A DNA stretch of 64,000 nucleotides from Mycolicibacterium septicum DSM 44393 (GCF_000455325.1 NZ_HG322951.1:680351-744350), one strand, 5' to 3'. Counted from the first letter of the stretch, positions 33,243-41,839 are shown. Notes: a model not told the origin generated them from the sequence alone. Program-made: numbers and translations.

Positions 33243-34616
33243 TTAGCGCAGCACCGAACCCGGATTGAGGATGCCCTGTGGATCCAGGGCATCCTTGATC
33301 CGGCGGGTCAACGCCATCACGTCGTCGCCGAGTTGTAGTGGCAGCCAATCCCTTTTGAGCCGGCCGATGCCGTGCTCGCCGGTGATGGTGCCGCCCATGG
33401 CGATCGCCAGTTCCATGACCCGGGCGAACGCGTGACGGGCGCGCTCGCTCATATCCGGATCCTCGGCATCGAACACCACCACCGGGTGGGTGTTTCCGTC
33501 GCCGGCGTGCGCGACGACGCAGATGAGCACGTCGCAGTCGTCGGCGATGCGCTTGATGCCGGCCACCAGTTCCGGCAGGTCGGGTGTCGGTACCGTGACG
33601 TCCTCGAGGTAGAACGTGCCCAGTTGCATGAGGGCCAGGCCCACCAGCCGACGAGCCGCGGTGAACGCGGCGCCCTCTTCGGCATCGTCGGTCGCGTAAA
33701 CCTCGGTGGCACCGGACTTCTCGCAGGCCTCGACGATGTGGGCGATCTCCTCGGCGGCCGCGCCCGGTGCATCGGATTGAACGAGCAGCATCGCCTCGGC
33801 CGAGCGGTCCAGGCCCATGCGGCGGTAGTCCTCGACGGCGTTGATGGTCGCGTGGTCCATCAGCTCCAACATCGCAGGCCGGACCTTCTCGGTGATGGCC
33901 ACCACCGCGTCGGCGGCGTCCTGTACGGAGCCGAACAGCGCGACCGCGGTCGATGCCGGAGGCTGCGCCGGGATCAGCCGCAGGGTGAGTTCGGTGATCA
34001 CCCCGAGGATGCCCTCGGAACCGACGAACAGCTTCGTCAACGCCAGGCCGGCAACGTCTTTCAACCGCGGGCCGCCCAACCGCACGGCCGTGCCGTCGGC
34101 CAGCACCACCTGCATGCCCAACACGTAATCGCTGGTGACCCCGTACTTCACACAGCACAACCCGCCGGCGTTCGTCGCCGCGTTCCCGCCGATCGAGGAG
34201 ATCTCGACCGAACCCGGGTCGGGCGGGTACCACAGCCCGTGCTCAGCGGCTGCCTTCTTCACCTCGGAGTTGATCAGACCGGGCTGCACCACCGCGACGC
34301 GGCTCGCGGTGTCGATTCGGATGTCGCGCATCCGTTCGGTGCTCAGGATGATTCCGCCGTCGACCCCGTTGGCGCCGCCGGCGAGCCCGGATCCCGCGCC
34401 CCGGGGTACCACGGGTACACCATGTGCGCTGGCCCATCGCAGCACGGCCTGCACATCCTCGGTGCTGCTCGCCCGCACGACGGCCCGTGCCCGGCCCGCT
34501 TCCGGGTCGAGTGCGGCGTCGCGCCGATAACCCTCGATCACGGCGGGATCGGTGATCACCGCGTGGTCCGGCAGTTCGGCGGCCAGTGCGGCGATCTCGT
34601 TGTCCGGTGTGGACAT
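33243..34616 (-). CDS. FAD-linked oxidase, GlcD/D-lactate dehydrogenase type
   Basis: A 457-residue VAO-family flavoprotein. The FAD-binding segment has PVVPRGAGSGLAGGANGVDGG and DPGSVEISSIGGNAATNAGG; the C-terminal substrate domain has VVAHAGDGNTHPVV and GEHGIGRLKRDWL, the standard GlcD-family metal and substrate motifs. It probably oxidises a 2-hydroxy acid such as glycolate or D-lactate. M. tuberculosis Rv1257c is of the same type and size. Its stop lies 15 bases past the convergent winged-helix gene, and the start is 10 bases after the lipO-like stop, so it may be co-transcribed with the acyl-lipid operon upstream. Confidence 0.92.
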   Translation of the reverse strand: MSTPDNEIAALAAELPDHAVITDPAVIEGYRRDAALDPEAGRARAVVRASSTEDVQAVLRWASAHGVPVVPRGAGSGLAGGANGVDGGIILSTERMRDIRIDTASRVAVVQPGLINSEVKKAAAEHGLWYPPDPGSVEISSIGGNAATNAGGLCCVKYGVTSDYVLGMQVVLADGTAVRLGGPRLKDVAGLALTKLFVGSEGILGVITELTLRLIPAQPPASTAVALFGSVQDAADAVVAITEKVRPAMLELMDHATINAVEDYRRMGLDRSAEAMLLVQSDAPGAAAEEIAHIVEACEKSGATEVYATDDAEEGAAFTAARRLVGLALMQLGTFYLEDVTVPTPDLPELVAGIKRIADDCDVLICVVAHAGDGNTHPVVVFDAEDPDMSERARHAFARVMELAIAMGGTITGEHGIGRLKRDWLPLQLGDDVMALTRRIKDALDPQGILNPGSVLR

Positions 34617-34626
34617 CTCAGAAATT

Positions 34627-35862
34627 CTAGTAACCGGAAGCGATCTCCGCGGTGTTCTGGGACGTGACCCTGGCGCGGGCCCAGTTCAGGAACTCCGCGA
34701 CGGCATCGGCCGTGTAGTGCCCGCGCGGTGAGCCGAAGATGTCGAACGCATGTTGGGCGTGCGGGATCTCGGCGTAGACCACCGGCGAGTTCGACACCTT
34801 GCGCAGCGCGGCGACGAACTCGCGGCCTTCGCCCACCGGGATCAGGGAGTCGTTGGCCCCGTGCAGGACGAAAAACGGTGGGGCGTCGGGGTGTACCAGC
34901 GTGATCGGCGAGGCGTCTTTGTACACCTGATCGTTGGCGGCCAGCGGCAGCTTGACGATGAGCCGCTCCAGCACCTCGACGAACTCGGCCCGGCCGGTGC
35001 CGGCGGTGCTGAACCAGTCGTAGCGGCCGTACACGGGTACCGCGGCGGCGACGGAAGTGTCGGCATCCTCGAAACCGGGCTGCCACTTGGGATCGTTGGG
35101 GGTCAGCGCGGCCAGTGCGGTCAGATGCCCACCTGCCGAACCGCCGGTGATACACACCGCGTCGGGGTCGCCGCCGTACTCGGCGATGTTGGCCTTCACC
35201 CAGGCCAACGCCTGCTTCACATCGATGATGTGGTTGGGCCAGGGGTGGCGTGGGCTGATCCGGTAGCCGATCGACACGCAGATCCAGCCCTGCTCGGCCA
35301 GGTGACTCATCAGCGGATAAGACTGCGGCCGGCGCATGCCGATCATCCAGGCCCCGCCCGGGACCTGCAGCAGCACCGGCGCCTTGCCGTCGCGCGGCAG
35401 GTCGGGGCGCATCCAGATGTCGGCGAGGTTGGCCCGATGCGGGCCGTAGTGCACGGTCTTGCTCACGTAGCGGCGCCGGCTCATGGACGTGGAGTACACC
35501 TCGCCGCGCCGCAGGGGCCGCAGCGCCGACGGGTACTCATCGGCCAGGGTCTCGCGTACCGGATCTTCGAAGTAGCGCCGGGACTGCACACCGCGACGGT
35601 GCACCAGCACCAGTAGTGCCCAGGAAATCGCCTTGAGCAGCAAGGAGATTCGCCCGCTCGCGGACCTGTAGTCACCGCGGATGGCGCGGCGCACCGCGTC
35701 GAGGGCCGACCCGGTGATCACCAGCGGTGCGTTCTCCGAGGTGGGCCAGCCGAACGCGAAGGCCAGGATGGTGCTGTAACCCCTGCGTCCGATCGGTTTC
35801 ACTGCGTTGGCAGCATTGAGCAGCTCAGCGGCCGCTGCGAGCAGCCGTCGGCGTTCAGCCAT
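34627..35862 (-). CDS. lipO: Carboxylesterase/lipase (LipO-like)
   Basis: A 411-residue alpha/beta hydrolase. It has the oxyanion loop VPGGAWMIGM, nucleophile motif GGSAGGHLTALAAL, acid region LHGANDSLIP and catalytic His in IPHAQHAFDI. It is a paralogue of lipC at 12737-13960. Its start overlaps the acyl-CoA ligase stop by 8 bases. The order acyltransferase, acyl-CoA ligase, esterase corresponds to M. tuberculosis Rv1428c-fadD12-lipO, which supports the symbol. Together with its neighbours it probably remodels acyl lipids; the physiological ester is unknown. Confidence 0.85.
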   Translation of the reverse strand: MAERRRLLAAAAELLNAANAVKPIGRRGYSTILAFAFGWPTSENAPLVITGSALDAVRRAIRGDYRSASGRISLLLKAISWALLVLVHRRGVQSRRYFEDPVRETLADEYPSALRPLRRGEVYSTSMSRRRYVSKTVHYGPHRANLADIWMRPDLPRDGKAPVLLQVPGGAWMIGMRRPQSYPLMSHLAEQGWICVSIGYRISPRHPWPNHIIDVKQALAWVKANIAEYGGDPDAVCITGGSAGGHLTALAALTPNDPKWQPGFEDADTSVAAAVPVYGRYDWFSTAGTGRAEFVEVLERLIVKLPLAANDQVYKDASPITLVHPDAPPFFVLHGANDSLIPVGEGREFVAALRKVSNSPVVYAEIPHAQHAFDIFGSPRGHYTADAVAEFLNWARARVTSQNTAEIASGY

Positions 35863-37492
35863 TCACCTTCTCCTGGAGTTGGCGACGGTCGATCTTGCCG
35901 GTGCTGTTGCGTGGCAGTTCGTCCAGCACGGTGATCTCCCGCGGCACTTTGTAGTTGGCGAGGTTCTCTCGAACGTACGCCTTGAGCTCATCGGGGGTGA
36001 CAGTGCCGGAGAGCACCACGAAGGCGACAAGTCGCTGCCCGTACTGCGAATCGTCGACACCGATCACCGCGGGCTCCGCGACATCGGGATGGCCGGCCAG
36101 CACCTTCTCCACTTCGATCGGATAGACGTTCTCGCCGCCGGAGACGATCATCTCGTCGTCGCGGCCCACCACGAACAACCGGCCCGCCTCATCGAGGTAG
36201 CCGACATCGCCCGAGGACATGAAGCCCTCGTGGAAATCCTTCGTCGTGCCGGAGGTGTATCCGTCGAACTGCGTCGAGTTGCGCACGTAGATGGTGCCCA
36301 CCTCCCCGGTGGGAACCTGCCGGAAATCGCTGTCGAGGATGCGAATCTCGGTGCCCTCCGCGGGTTTACCCGCGGTATCGGGTGCGGCGCGCAGATCGGC
36401 CGGTGTCGCGGTGGCGATCATGCCGGCCTCGGTGGCGTTGTAGTTGTTGTAGATGATGTCGCCGAAGCGGTCCATGAACGCGATGACGACGTCGGGACGC
36501 ATGCGCGATCCGGATGCCGCGGCGAACCGCAGCGTGCGCCCGTCGTAGCGGTTCAGTACGTTCTCGGGCAGCTCCATGATCCGGTCGAACATCACGGGCA
36601 CCACGCACAGACCCTTGGCCCGGTGCCGGTCCACGAGCTCGAGCGTGGCCTCCGGGTCGAACTTGCGGCGGGTGACGATGGTGCAGGCCATCGACGCCGC
36701 GAAGGCCAGCTGGGAGAAACCCCAGGCGTGGAACATCGGCGCCACGATCACGACGCGCTCTTCGGTGTGCCACGGGGTGCGGTCCAGGATCGCCTTCAGT
36801 ACTTCTGGGCCGCCGCCGGAATGCTTGGCGCCCTTGGGGGTTCCGGTGGTCCCCGAGGTCAGCAGGATGACCTTGCTCTTGTCGGTGGCGCGGCGGGGCT
36901 CCTGACCGCGGTGCTCCTCGACGAGCTTGGCCACGGTGACGTCGTGGGCGTGGGTGTCGGTCCACGCCACGATCCGCGCCGCGCTGGGGCGATCAGAAAG
37001 GGCACGGTCGACGGTATCCGTGAATTCCTCGTCGTAGATGACGGCGTCGACCGACTCGCGGTCGACCACCTCGGCCATCGCCGGCGCGGCGAAGGAGGTG
37101 TTGAGAAGCAGAACGTCGGCGCCGATGCGGTTGGCGGCGATCAGCGACAGCACGAAACCGCGGTGGTTGCGGGCCATGATGCCGAGCACTTTCGGTTCAC
37201 CACCGGGCAGTGCCTGCAGGCCGGCGGCCAGGGCGTCGGCCTGCTGGTCGACCTGTTGCCAGGTCAGCGTGCCGAGTTCGTCGACCAGGCCGGGCCGGTT
37301 GCCGCAGCGCTGCGCCGAGGCCGCGAAACCCGAAGTGATGCTCATGTTCTCGCGGGACATGGCGGCGGCGATCCGCAGATACTTGTCCGGGCGCATCGCC
37401 GTGATGATTCCGGCCCGGCGCATGGTGTTGACCAGGCCGACGGTGTCGGTGACCCGGTCCAGCGGTCCCGTCAGCAGATCGAGCGGATTCAC
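35855..37492 (-). CDS. fadD12: Fatty-acid:CoA ligase/AMP ligase (FadD12-like)
   Basis: A 545-residue adenylate-forming enzyme. It has the phosphate loop ILLTSGTTGTPKGAKHSGG, the A5-like YNNYNATEAGM, the hinge motif SGDVGYLDEAGRLFVVGRDDEMIVSGGENVYPIEVE in two parts, and the C-terminal Lys region NSTGKIDRR. No FAAL-specific insertion is obvious, so acyl-CoA formation is expected. The first ~45 residues (MNPLDLLTGPLDRVTDTVGL...) are typical of the FadD12 group. It starts 6 bases after the acyltransferase stop. The operon has a KstR-like site upstream (38329-38342). Confidence 0.88.
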   Translation of the reverse strand: MNPLDLLTGPLDRVTDTVGLVNTMRRAGIITAMRPDKYLRIAAAMSRENMSITSGFAASAQRCGNRPGLVDELGTLTWQQVDQQADALAAGLQALPGGEPKVLGIMARNHRGFVLSLIAANRIGADVLLLNTSFAAPAMAEVVDRESVDAVIYDEEFTDTVDRALSDRPSAARIVAWTDTHAHDVTVAKLVEEHRGQEPRRATDKSKVILLTSGTTGTPKGAKHSGGGPEVLKAILDRTPWHTEERVVIVAPMFHAWGFSQLAFAASMACTIVTRRKFDPEATLELVDRHRAKGLCVVPVMFDRIMELPENVLNRYDGRTLRFAAASGSRMRPDVVIAFMDRFGDIIYNNYNATEAGMIATATPADLRAAPDTAGKPAEGTEIRILDSDFRQVPTGEVGTIYVRNSTQFDGYTSGTTKDFHEGFMSSGDVGYLDEAGRLFVVGRDDEMIVSGGENVYPIEVEKVLAGHPDVAEPAVIGVDDSQYGQRLVAFVVLSGTVTPDELKAYVRENLANYKVPREITVLDELPRNSTGKIDRRQLQEKVNG

Positions 37493-37498
37493 CGGCGA

Positions 37499-38308
37499 TC
37501 AGCCGATCACCGGGAAGCGGCGCTCTTCGGCCAGCTCGTCCAGCGCGCGCTGCATGACCCGGCGGACGTGCGCGTCGACCTCGTCGATATCGGGGTTCTC
37601 GCCGAACTCGGCCTCGATGTCGATCGGCTCCAGTGTCTTCATCACGATCTTGCTCGGCAACGGCACATTGAGCGGCAGCACCGCGGACAGGCCGAACGGG
37701 AAACCGAACGACACCGGCACGATCTTGGTGCGGGCCAGTCGCGCGATCGGACCCAGCGCCTTGGCCACCCCGGTGCCGCGGGACAGGAACAGCTGGGTCT
37801 CCTGGCCGCCGATGCCGACCATCGGCACGATCGGCACGCCGGCGTTGATCGCGGCCTTGATGTAACCGGTGCGCCCGGCGAAGTCGATCTTGTTGGCCGA
37901 CAGGGTCGGCCGGTACACGTCGTAGTCACCGCCGGGGAACACCACGACCACGCCGCCGGAGCGCAGCGCCTCGTCGGCGTTCTCGTGGTTGGCCCGGATG
38001 AATCCGGTCTTCTTGAAGAAGGCCGCGGTCGGCCCGGTCATCAGCATGTCGTGGCTGAGGGTGTACACGGGGCGCTCGAAGCCGAACTTCTCGTAGAAGC
38101 CCGTCGCGAACACCGGCACGTCCAGGGCGAACAGTCCACCGGAGTGGTTCGACACCACGAGCGCGCCACCGTTGGGGAAGCTGTCCAGCCCGCGCACCTC
38201 GGCTCGGTGGTAGCCCTTGATGAGCGGCCGTAGGAAGCCCATGACCTTCTCGGTCAGGCCCGGATCCCACTTGGTGATTTCGGACGGGTCGATGTCGGTC
38301 GCAGCCAC
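37499..38308 (-). CDS. Lysophospholipid acyltransferase-fold protein (Rv1428c-like)
   Basis: A 269-residue LPLAT-family protein: VVSNHSGGLFALD forms the catalytic His block, VVVFPGGDYDVYRPT the substrate-binding block and IVPMVGIGGQE the fourth conserved region, as in DGAT2/MGAT-like bacterial members. It probably transfers an acyl group from acyl-CoA (made by the ligase downstream) to a glycerolipid or alcohol. There is no signal peptide, and the hydrophobic patches suggest peripheral membrane association. It is the first gene of the operon with fadD12- and lipO-like genes, and a KstR-type palindrome lies 21 bases before its ATG. Confidence 0.88.
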   Translation of the reverse strand: MAATDIDPSEITKWDPGLTEKVMGFLRPLIKGYHRAEVRGLDSFPNGGALVVSNHSGGLFALDVPVFATGFYEKFGFERPVYTLSHDMLMTGPTAAFFKKTGFIRANHENADEALRSGGVVVVFPGGDYDVYRPTLSANKIDFAGRTGYIKAAINAGVPIVPMVGIGGQETQLFLSRGTGVAKALGPIARLARTKIVPVSFGFPFGLSAVLPLNVPLPSKIVMKTLEPIDIEAEFGENPDIDEVDAHVRRVMQRALDELAEERRFPVIG

Positions 38309-38328
38309 AGGGTCCCCCTGATGTGGAT

Positions 38329-38342
38329 TGGAACGTGTTCTA
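38329..38342. promoter_or_regulatory. KstR-type palindrome before the acyltransferase-fadD12-lipO operon
   Basis: TGGAACGTGTTCTA agrees at all six conserved-block positions with the published KstR consensus TnnAACnnGTTnnA. It lies 21-34 bases upstream of the acyltransferase start. KstR represses cholesterol and related lipid catabolism genes in mycobacteria. A match of this length is informative but not proof. Confidence 0.55.
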
Positions 38343-38527
38343 GTTTTGCTAGTGTACCCAGGTGGAGGGTGAAAAACCCATTTGCTTCACGGGTCGATCT
38401 ACCTACCGCCGAGTAGCTGTGGACAATCCTCTCAAAACCACAGGTCGCGCCGCGTGGCTATGAGACCGACGGATTAGTCACAGTCGAGTTGACCAGAACC
38501 ACGGTTGAGGCAGCATCATTGGCCGGC

Positions 38528-39400
38528 ATGGGCTCCTCGCCATCTGACTCGCCGTCCGACCCTGCATTCGACCTGCCCGGCTACCTCGGCCGCATCGGCT
38601 ATGACGGTTCGAAGGAACCGGACTCCGACACCTTGCGGGGCGTCGTAGCCGCACACGGCCGCACCATCCCGTTCGAGAACCTGGACCCGCTGCTGGGCAT
38701 CCCGGTCGCCGATCTGAGCGCCGCGGCGCTGTCGGACAAGCTGGTCATCCGCCGCCGCGGCGGCTATTGCTACGAGCACAACGGGCTGCTCGGCTACGCC
38801 CTCGACGAGCTGGGCTACGGCGTCGAACGTCTCGCCGGGCGGGTGGTCTGGATGAAGGAACCTGACGCCCCGTTGCCCGCGCTCACCCACAACGTGCTGG
38901 CCGTGACGGTGCCCGGGGAAGCCGGGCGGTACCTGGTCGATGTCGGCTTCGGCGGGCAGACGCTGTCGTCGCCGATCCGGTTGCAGACCGGCGCGGTGCA
39001 GCAGACCCGACACGAGCCCTACCGGCTGCTGCAGTTGCCCACCCGCCACGAGCCTGAGTACGAACTGGCCGCACAGGTCCGCGGTCAGTGGCAGCCGCTG
39101 TACCGGTTCACCGCCGTGCCGCAACCGCGGATCGACCTGGAGGTCGGAAGCTGGTATGTCTCAACGCATCCCGGCGGGGTCTTCGTCGTCGGGCTGTCCG
39201 CGGCACTCGTCACCGACGACGCCAGGATCAACCTGCGCGGCCGGAATCTGGCGATCCACAGCCACGGTGAGACCGAACGCATCCGATTCGACACCGCCGC
39301 AGAGGTTCTCGACGCGCTCACCGATCGGTTCGGTGTCAACCTGTCCGATCTCGACGGCGTCGACGTCGAGGCGCGGGTGGCGCAGGTGTTGGACAGCTGA
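38528..39400 (+). CDS. nat: Arylamine N-acetyltransferase
   Basis: A 290-residue acetyl-CoA:arylamine N-acetyltransferase. The catalytic triad is plain: Cys in RRGGYCYEHNGLLGY, His in THNVLAV and Asp in VDVGFGG. The sequence closely resembles the M. smegmatis enzyme (shared TIPFENLDPLLGIPVADLSA, IDLEVGSWYVSTHPG). The ATG at 38528 leaves an N-terminus slightly longer than that of M. smegmatis NAT (275 residues); a TTG at 38489 seems less likely. The enzyme acetylates arylamines and isoniazid, and is linked to sterol-derived propionyl-CoA in mycobacteria. It stands alone on its strand, with a 219-base divergent region. Confidence 0.95.
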   Translation: MGSSPSDSPSDPAFDLPGYLGRIGYDGSKEPDSDTLRGVVAAHGRTIPFENLDPLLGIPVADLSAAALSDKLVIRRRGGYCYEHNGLLGYALDELGYGVERLAGRVVWMKEPDAPLPALTHNVLAVTVPGEAGRYLVDVGFGGQTLSSPIRLQTGAVQQTRHEPYRLLQLPTRHEPEYELAAQVRGQWQPLYRFTAVPQPRIDLEVGSWYVSTHPGGVFVVGLSAALVTDDARINLRGRNLAIHSHGETERIRFDTAAEVLDALTDRFGVNLSDLDGVDVEARVAQVLDS

Positions 39401-39463
39401 GCCGGCCCGGGTACCCACAGCAGGAAATGTCATGGTCCGCACCCGGGCGGCCGACCATACTCG

Positions 39464-40387
39464 GTGACCGTGGAGGACCAACCGAACGGCCGTGACCGGC
39501 TACGCGAACTGCTCGACGCAGTCGTCGACGACGACAACTCGGGTGTCGGCGACATGGCCCGCAGCAGTTACGCCTCGGAGTTTCACTTCTCCCGAGAGGT
39601 GCGCCGGCTCACGGGTGAACCACCCGCGGCGCTGCGCCGGCGGGTCATGCTCGAGCGTGCGGCCTGGCGGTTGCAGCAGGGGGCCGGGGTGGCCGAGGTG
39701 GCAGAGACCGAGGGGTGGTCGTCGGCCGAGGTGTTCTCCCGGGCGTTCCGCCGCGCCTTCGGGGTGCCGCCGTCGCGCGCCGACGATGTCGGATTCCGGT
39801 TGACCGCTCCCAACGGAGTGCACTTCCATCCGCCGCAGTCGTTGTGGTGCGATGCGGACCCGGGCGAGTCCGCCGGCCCGGATGTCGCCCAGTTCATGCT
39901 CGTGCACGATGTCGCCGACACCGGCTACCTGATCGGTGCCGCCGCCGAGCTTTCCGAACAGCAGTGGGTTCAGGAGATCTCGCCGGGGCAGGTGGTACTG
40001 GACTGGGACGGGCCGGAACCCAGCGTCGCAGCGGTACTCGGCGCGATCGTGTGGACCAAGGAGGTCTGGCTCGCGACCATCGAGGGCCGGGATTTCCCGT
40101 CGCGTGCCACCACCGGCCAGGCGACGGCCGAGCAGCTCGCGGCGCACCACCGCGTCATCGGAAAGCGCTGGACCACACTGATATCCGAATACTCGGCCGC
40201 AGGACGGCTGGGTGACACCGTGATCGATGCGTTGTGCGATCCGCCGGAATCCTTCCAGCTGTACGGGATCGTGGCGCACGTGCTGACCTATTCGGCGCAT
40301 CGGCGGGCGCTCGTGCGGGGAATGTTGGCCCGACATGGTGTCCAGGTCGACCGGGGTGACCCACTGGAATGGATGAGGAGGGACTGA
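39464..40387 (+). CDS. AraC-type HTH fused to a DinB-like four-helix domain
   Basis: A 307-residue two-domain protein. Residues about 30-105 form an AraC-type double HTH (FHFSREVRRLTGEPPAALRRRVMLERAAWRL and SAEVFSRAFRRAFGVPPSR). Residues about 140-300 form a DinB-like helical bundle: TKEVWLATIEGRDFP, LAAHHRVIGKRW, YGIVAHVLTYSAHRRALVRGML, which contains the His positions of that family. DinB domains occur in damage-inducible proteins and in mycothiol/bacillithiol-type transferases. A GTG start is used. The stop is 3 bases before the DHFR-like gene, so both are likely co-transcribed. Confidence 0.82.
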   Translation: MTVEDQPNGRDRLRELLDAVVDDDNSGVGDMARSSYASEFHFSREVRRLTGEPPAALRRRVMLERAAWRLQQGAGVAEVAETEGWSSAEVFSRAFRRAFGVPPSRADDVGFRLTAPNGVHFHPPQSLWCDADPGESAGPDVAQFMLVHDVADTGYLIGAAAELSEQQWVQEISPGQVVLDWDGPEPSVAAVLGAIVWTKEVWLATIEGRDFPSRATTGQATAEQLAAHHRVIGKRWTTLISEYSAAGRLGDTVIDALCDPPESFQLYGIVAHVLTYSAHRRALVRGMLARHGVQVDRGDPLEWMRRD

Positions 40388-40390
40388 CTG

Positions 40391-40921
40391 GTGAAGACCG
40401 TGTACTACACCGCGTCGAGCTTGGACGGGTTCATCGTCGACACCGAGGACAGCCTGGACTGGCTGATCTCGCGGGACATCGACCAGCAGGGCCCGTTCGG
40501 GTACGACGAATTCATCAAAACCATTGGCGCGCTGGCGATGGGGTCGGCCACCTACGAGTGGATCGTGAAGAACCATCCCGACGATTGGGGGTACGAGCAG
40601 CCGACATGGGTGCTGACGCATCGGCCGCAGATCATCTCCGCCGACTATCCGGTGCAGGTGTTCTCCGGGGATGTCGCCGAGCTTCATCCGCAGCTGGTCG
40701 AGGCCGCGGCGGGCAAGGATGTCTGGGTGGTCGGCGGAGGGGACGTCGCCGCCCAGTTCGTGACGGCCGGATTGATCGACGAGATGATCGTCAGCTACGC
40801 GCCCTGCACTTTGGGGGCGGGGTCGCCGGTCCTGCCGGTTCGGTCCGAGTGGGCGCTGGCCGAATCCGGGACCAACGGCGACTTCGTCTGTGCCCGATGG
40901 GTCAGGGGGACTGCCGGCTGA
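40391..40921 (+). CDS. Dihydrofolate reductase/RibD C-terminal-fold protein
   Basis: A 176-residue protein, VKTVYYTASSLDGFIVDTEDSLDWL..., with the SLDG(F/Y)I start, ALAMGSATYEWI and VWVVGGGDVAAQFVTAGLIDEM, which are the NADPH- and fold-defining motifs of the RibD-C/DHFR-like family. Such proteins are usually not true folate enzymes; substrate unknown. GGAGGGACTG before the GTG is the ribosome-binding site. It follows the HTH-DinB gene by 3 bases and overlaps the convergent TetR gene by 20 bases. Confidence 0.88.
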   Translation: MKTVYYTASSLDGFIVDTEDSLDWLISRDIDQQGPFGYDEFIKTIGALAMGSATYEWIVKNHPDDWGYEQPTWVLTHRPQIISADYPVQVFSGDVAELHPQLVEAAAGKDVWVVGGGDVAAQFVTAGLIDEMIVSYAPCTLGAGSPVLPVRSEWALAESGTNGDFVCARWVRGTAG

Positions 40922-41549
40922 ACTGCGGTACACCGTTGCGCCTGACGAATTCCCTTGATTTGATCAGGAATTCGAGTTGTCGGGCGACATCGTGCAAAGG
41001 GCCGACCGATCGGGACGACCGGCACAGCACCACAGCGCCTTCCAGGGTGGCGATGCACATCACCGCCAGGGAGGACGCGTCGGATTCGTCGAAACCGTCG
41101 GCGGCGAAGGCTCCGGCCAACGCGGTGCGCCAGCGGTCGAAGATGGCGGCGGCCGCGGCGGTGAGGTCGGTTTCCTCGTCGGGGGCGGCGATCGCCACCG
41201 CGACGACGGGGCAACCTGCGGTGAAATCGGTTCCGATGAGCACTCGTTCCCAGAATTCGACGAAACGATGCACCAGATCCCATGCGCTGTCGGAAGTTTC
41301 GGCTCCGATGACGTCGCCGATTCTGTCCGCGGCGAACTGGAGCGCCTCGATCAGGATCTGGCGACGTCCGCCGGGGAAATGGTGGTACACCGAACCGCGC
41401 GGTGCGCCGCTGCGGGTGAGGACCTCATCGATCGTGACGCCGGCGGCGCCCCGCTCGCGCAGCACCTCGACCGCGCTGCTGAGCATGCGGGCGCGGGTGG
41501 AGCCACGCTTGTTGCGTGGCTTCGCGGCGGTGTCAGGCGACCCGGTCAT
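40902..41549 (-). CDS. TetR-family regulator
   Basis: A 215-residue regulator. The HTH is RARMLSSAVEVLRERGAAGVT followed by IDEVLTRSGAPRGSVYHHFPGGRRQILIEAL, with the C-terminal TetR_C_33/LmrA-YxaF-like features (AGCPVVAVAI, FDRWRTAL). The ATG at 41549 gives the normal length; further upstream the frame is non-coding-like. The gene tail overlaps the DHFR-like gene. A 45-codon reading frame with a good ribosome-binding site overlaps its start (41533-41670) and could couple translation. Target genes are unknown; the neighbouring HTH-DinB/DHFR pair is plausible. Confidence 0.9.
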   Translation of the reverse strand: MTGSPDTAAKPRNKRGSTRARMLSSAVEVLRERGAAGVTIDEVLTRSGAPRGSVYHHFPGGRRQILIEALQFAADRIGDVIGAETSDSAWDLVHRFVEFWERVLIGTDFTAGCPVVAVAIAAPDEETDLTAAAAAIFDRWRTALAGAFAADGFDESDASSLAVMCIATLEGAVVLCRSSRSVGPLHDVARQLEFLIKSREFVRRNGVPQFSRQSP

Positions 41550-41670
41550 GCAGGAACTGCGAGGAACAGCGAAGCAGCATCCGAGGGGTGATGGGGCGCA
41601 CCGGGGTGTGTGGTGTGCGGACCCGACGGGTGAACCGGTGACCGGCGAGGTTGAGTTCAACGACCCACAT
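41533..41670 (-). CDS. Possible 45-residue leader peptide overlapping the TetR start
   Basis: The frame encodes MWVVELNLAGHRFTRRVRTP and ends LHDRVA, overlapping the TetR ATG by 17 bases. A GAAGGG motif lies 9 bases before its ATG, a better site than the one before TetR. The peptide is basic with several His. It has no recognised family and may be spurious. The rest of the 314-base gap (41550-41863) before echA1 contains only the inverted repeat at 41816-41839 and no other gene that I can support. Confidence 0.3.
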   Translation of the reverse strand: MWVVELNLAGHRFTRRVRTPHTPVRPITPRMLLRCSSQFLHDRVA

Positions 41671-41815
41671 CGCGCACCGCCCTTCTATGTCATCCACCAT
41701 AGAAATGGCGGAATCCTCGCATGGTGTCGAGTATCCAACGAACATGCTTGTACGCAAAAGACTAGCAGGTGAACTGCTTCTGAACAGGTCCTCACCCAGG
41801 TGACGGATCGAAACG

Positions 41816-41839
41816 GAATTATGATGGCTTGCATAATTC
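41816..41839. promoter_or_regulatory. Inverted repeat upstream of echA1
   Basis: Arms GAATTATG and CATAATTC match over 8 of 8 bases around an 8-base spacer. It is AT-rich and lies 24 bases before the echA1 ATG, where it would overlap the promoter or ribosome-binding region. A TetR-type protein is a possible binder (a TetR gene starts at 41549 on the other strand). Confidence 0.5.

Noticed and set aside
35807..38233. 808-codon open frame on the plus strand
   Set aside because: Antisense to the fadD12-like and acyltransferase genes, whose motifs are complete; composition is that of a shadow frame.
15487..41549. Integrative element or prophage
   Set aside because: No integrase, transposase, tRNA, phage gene or border repeat could be seen, although gene content is accessory.
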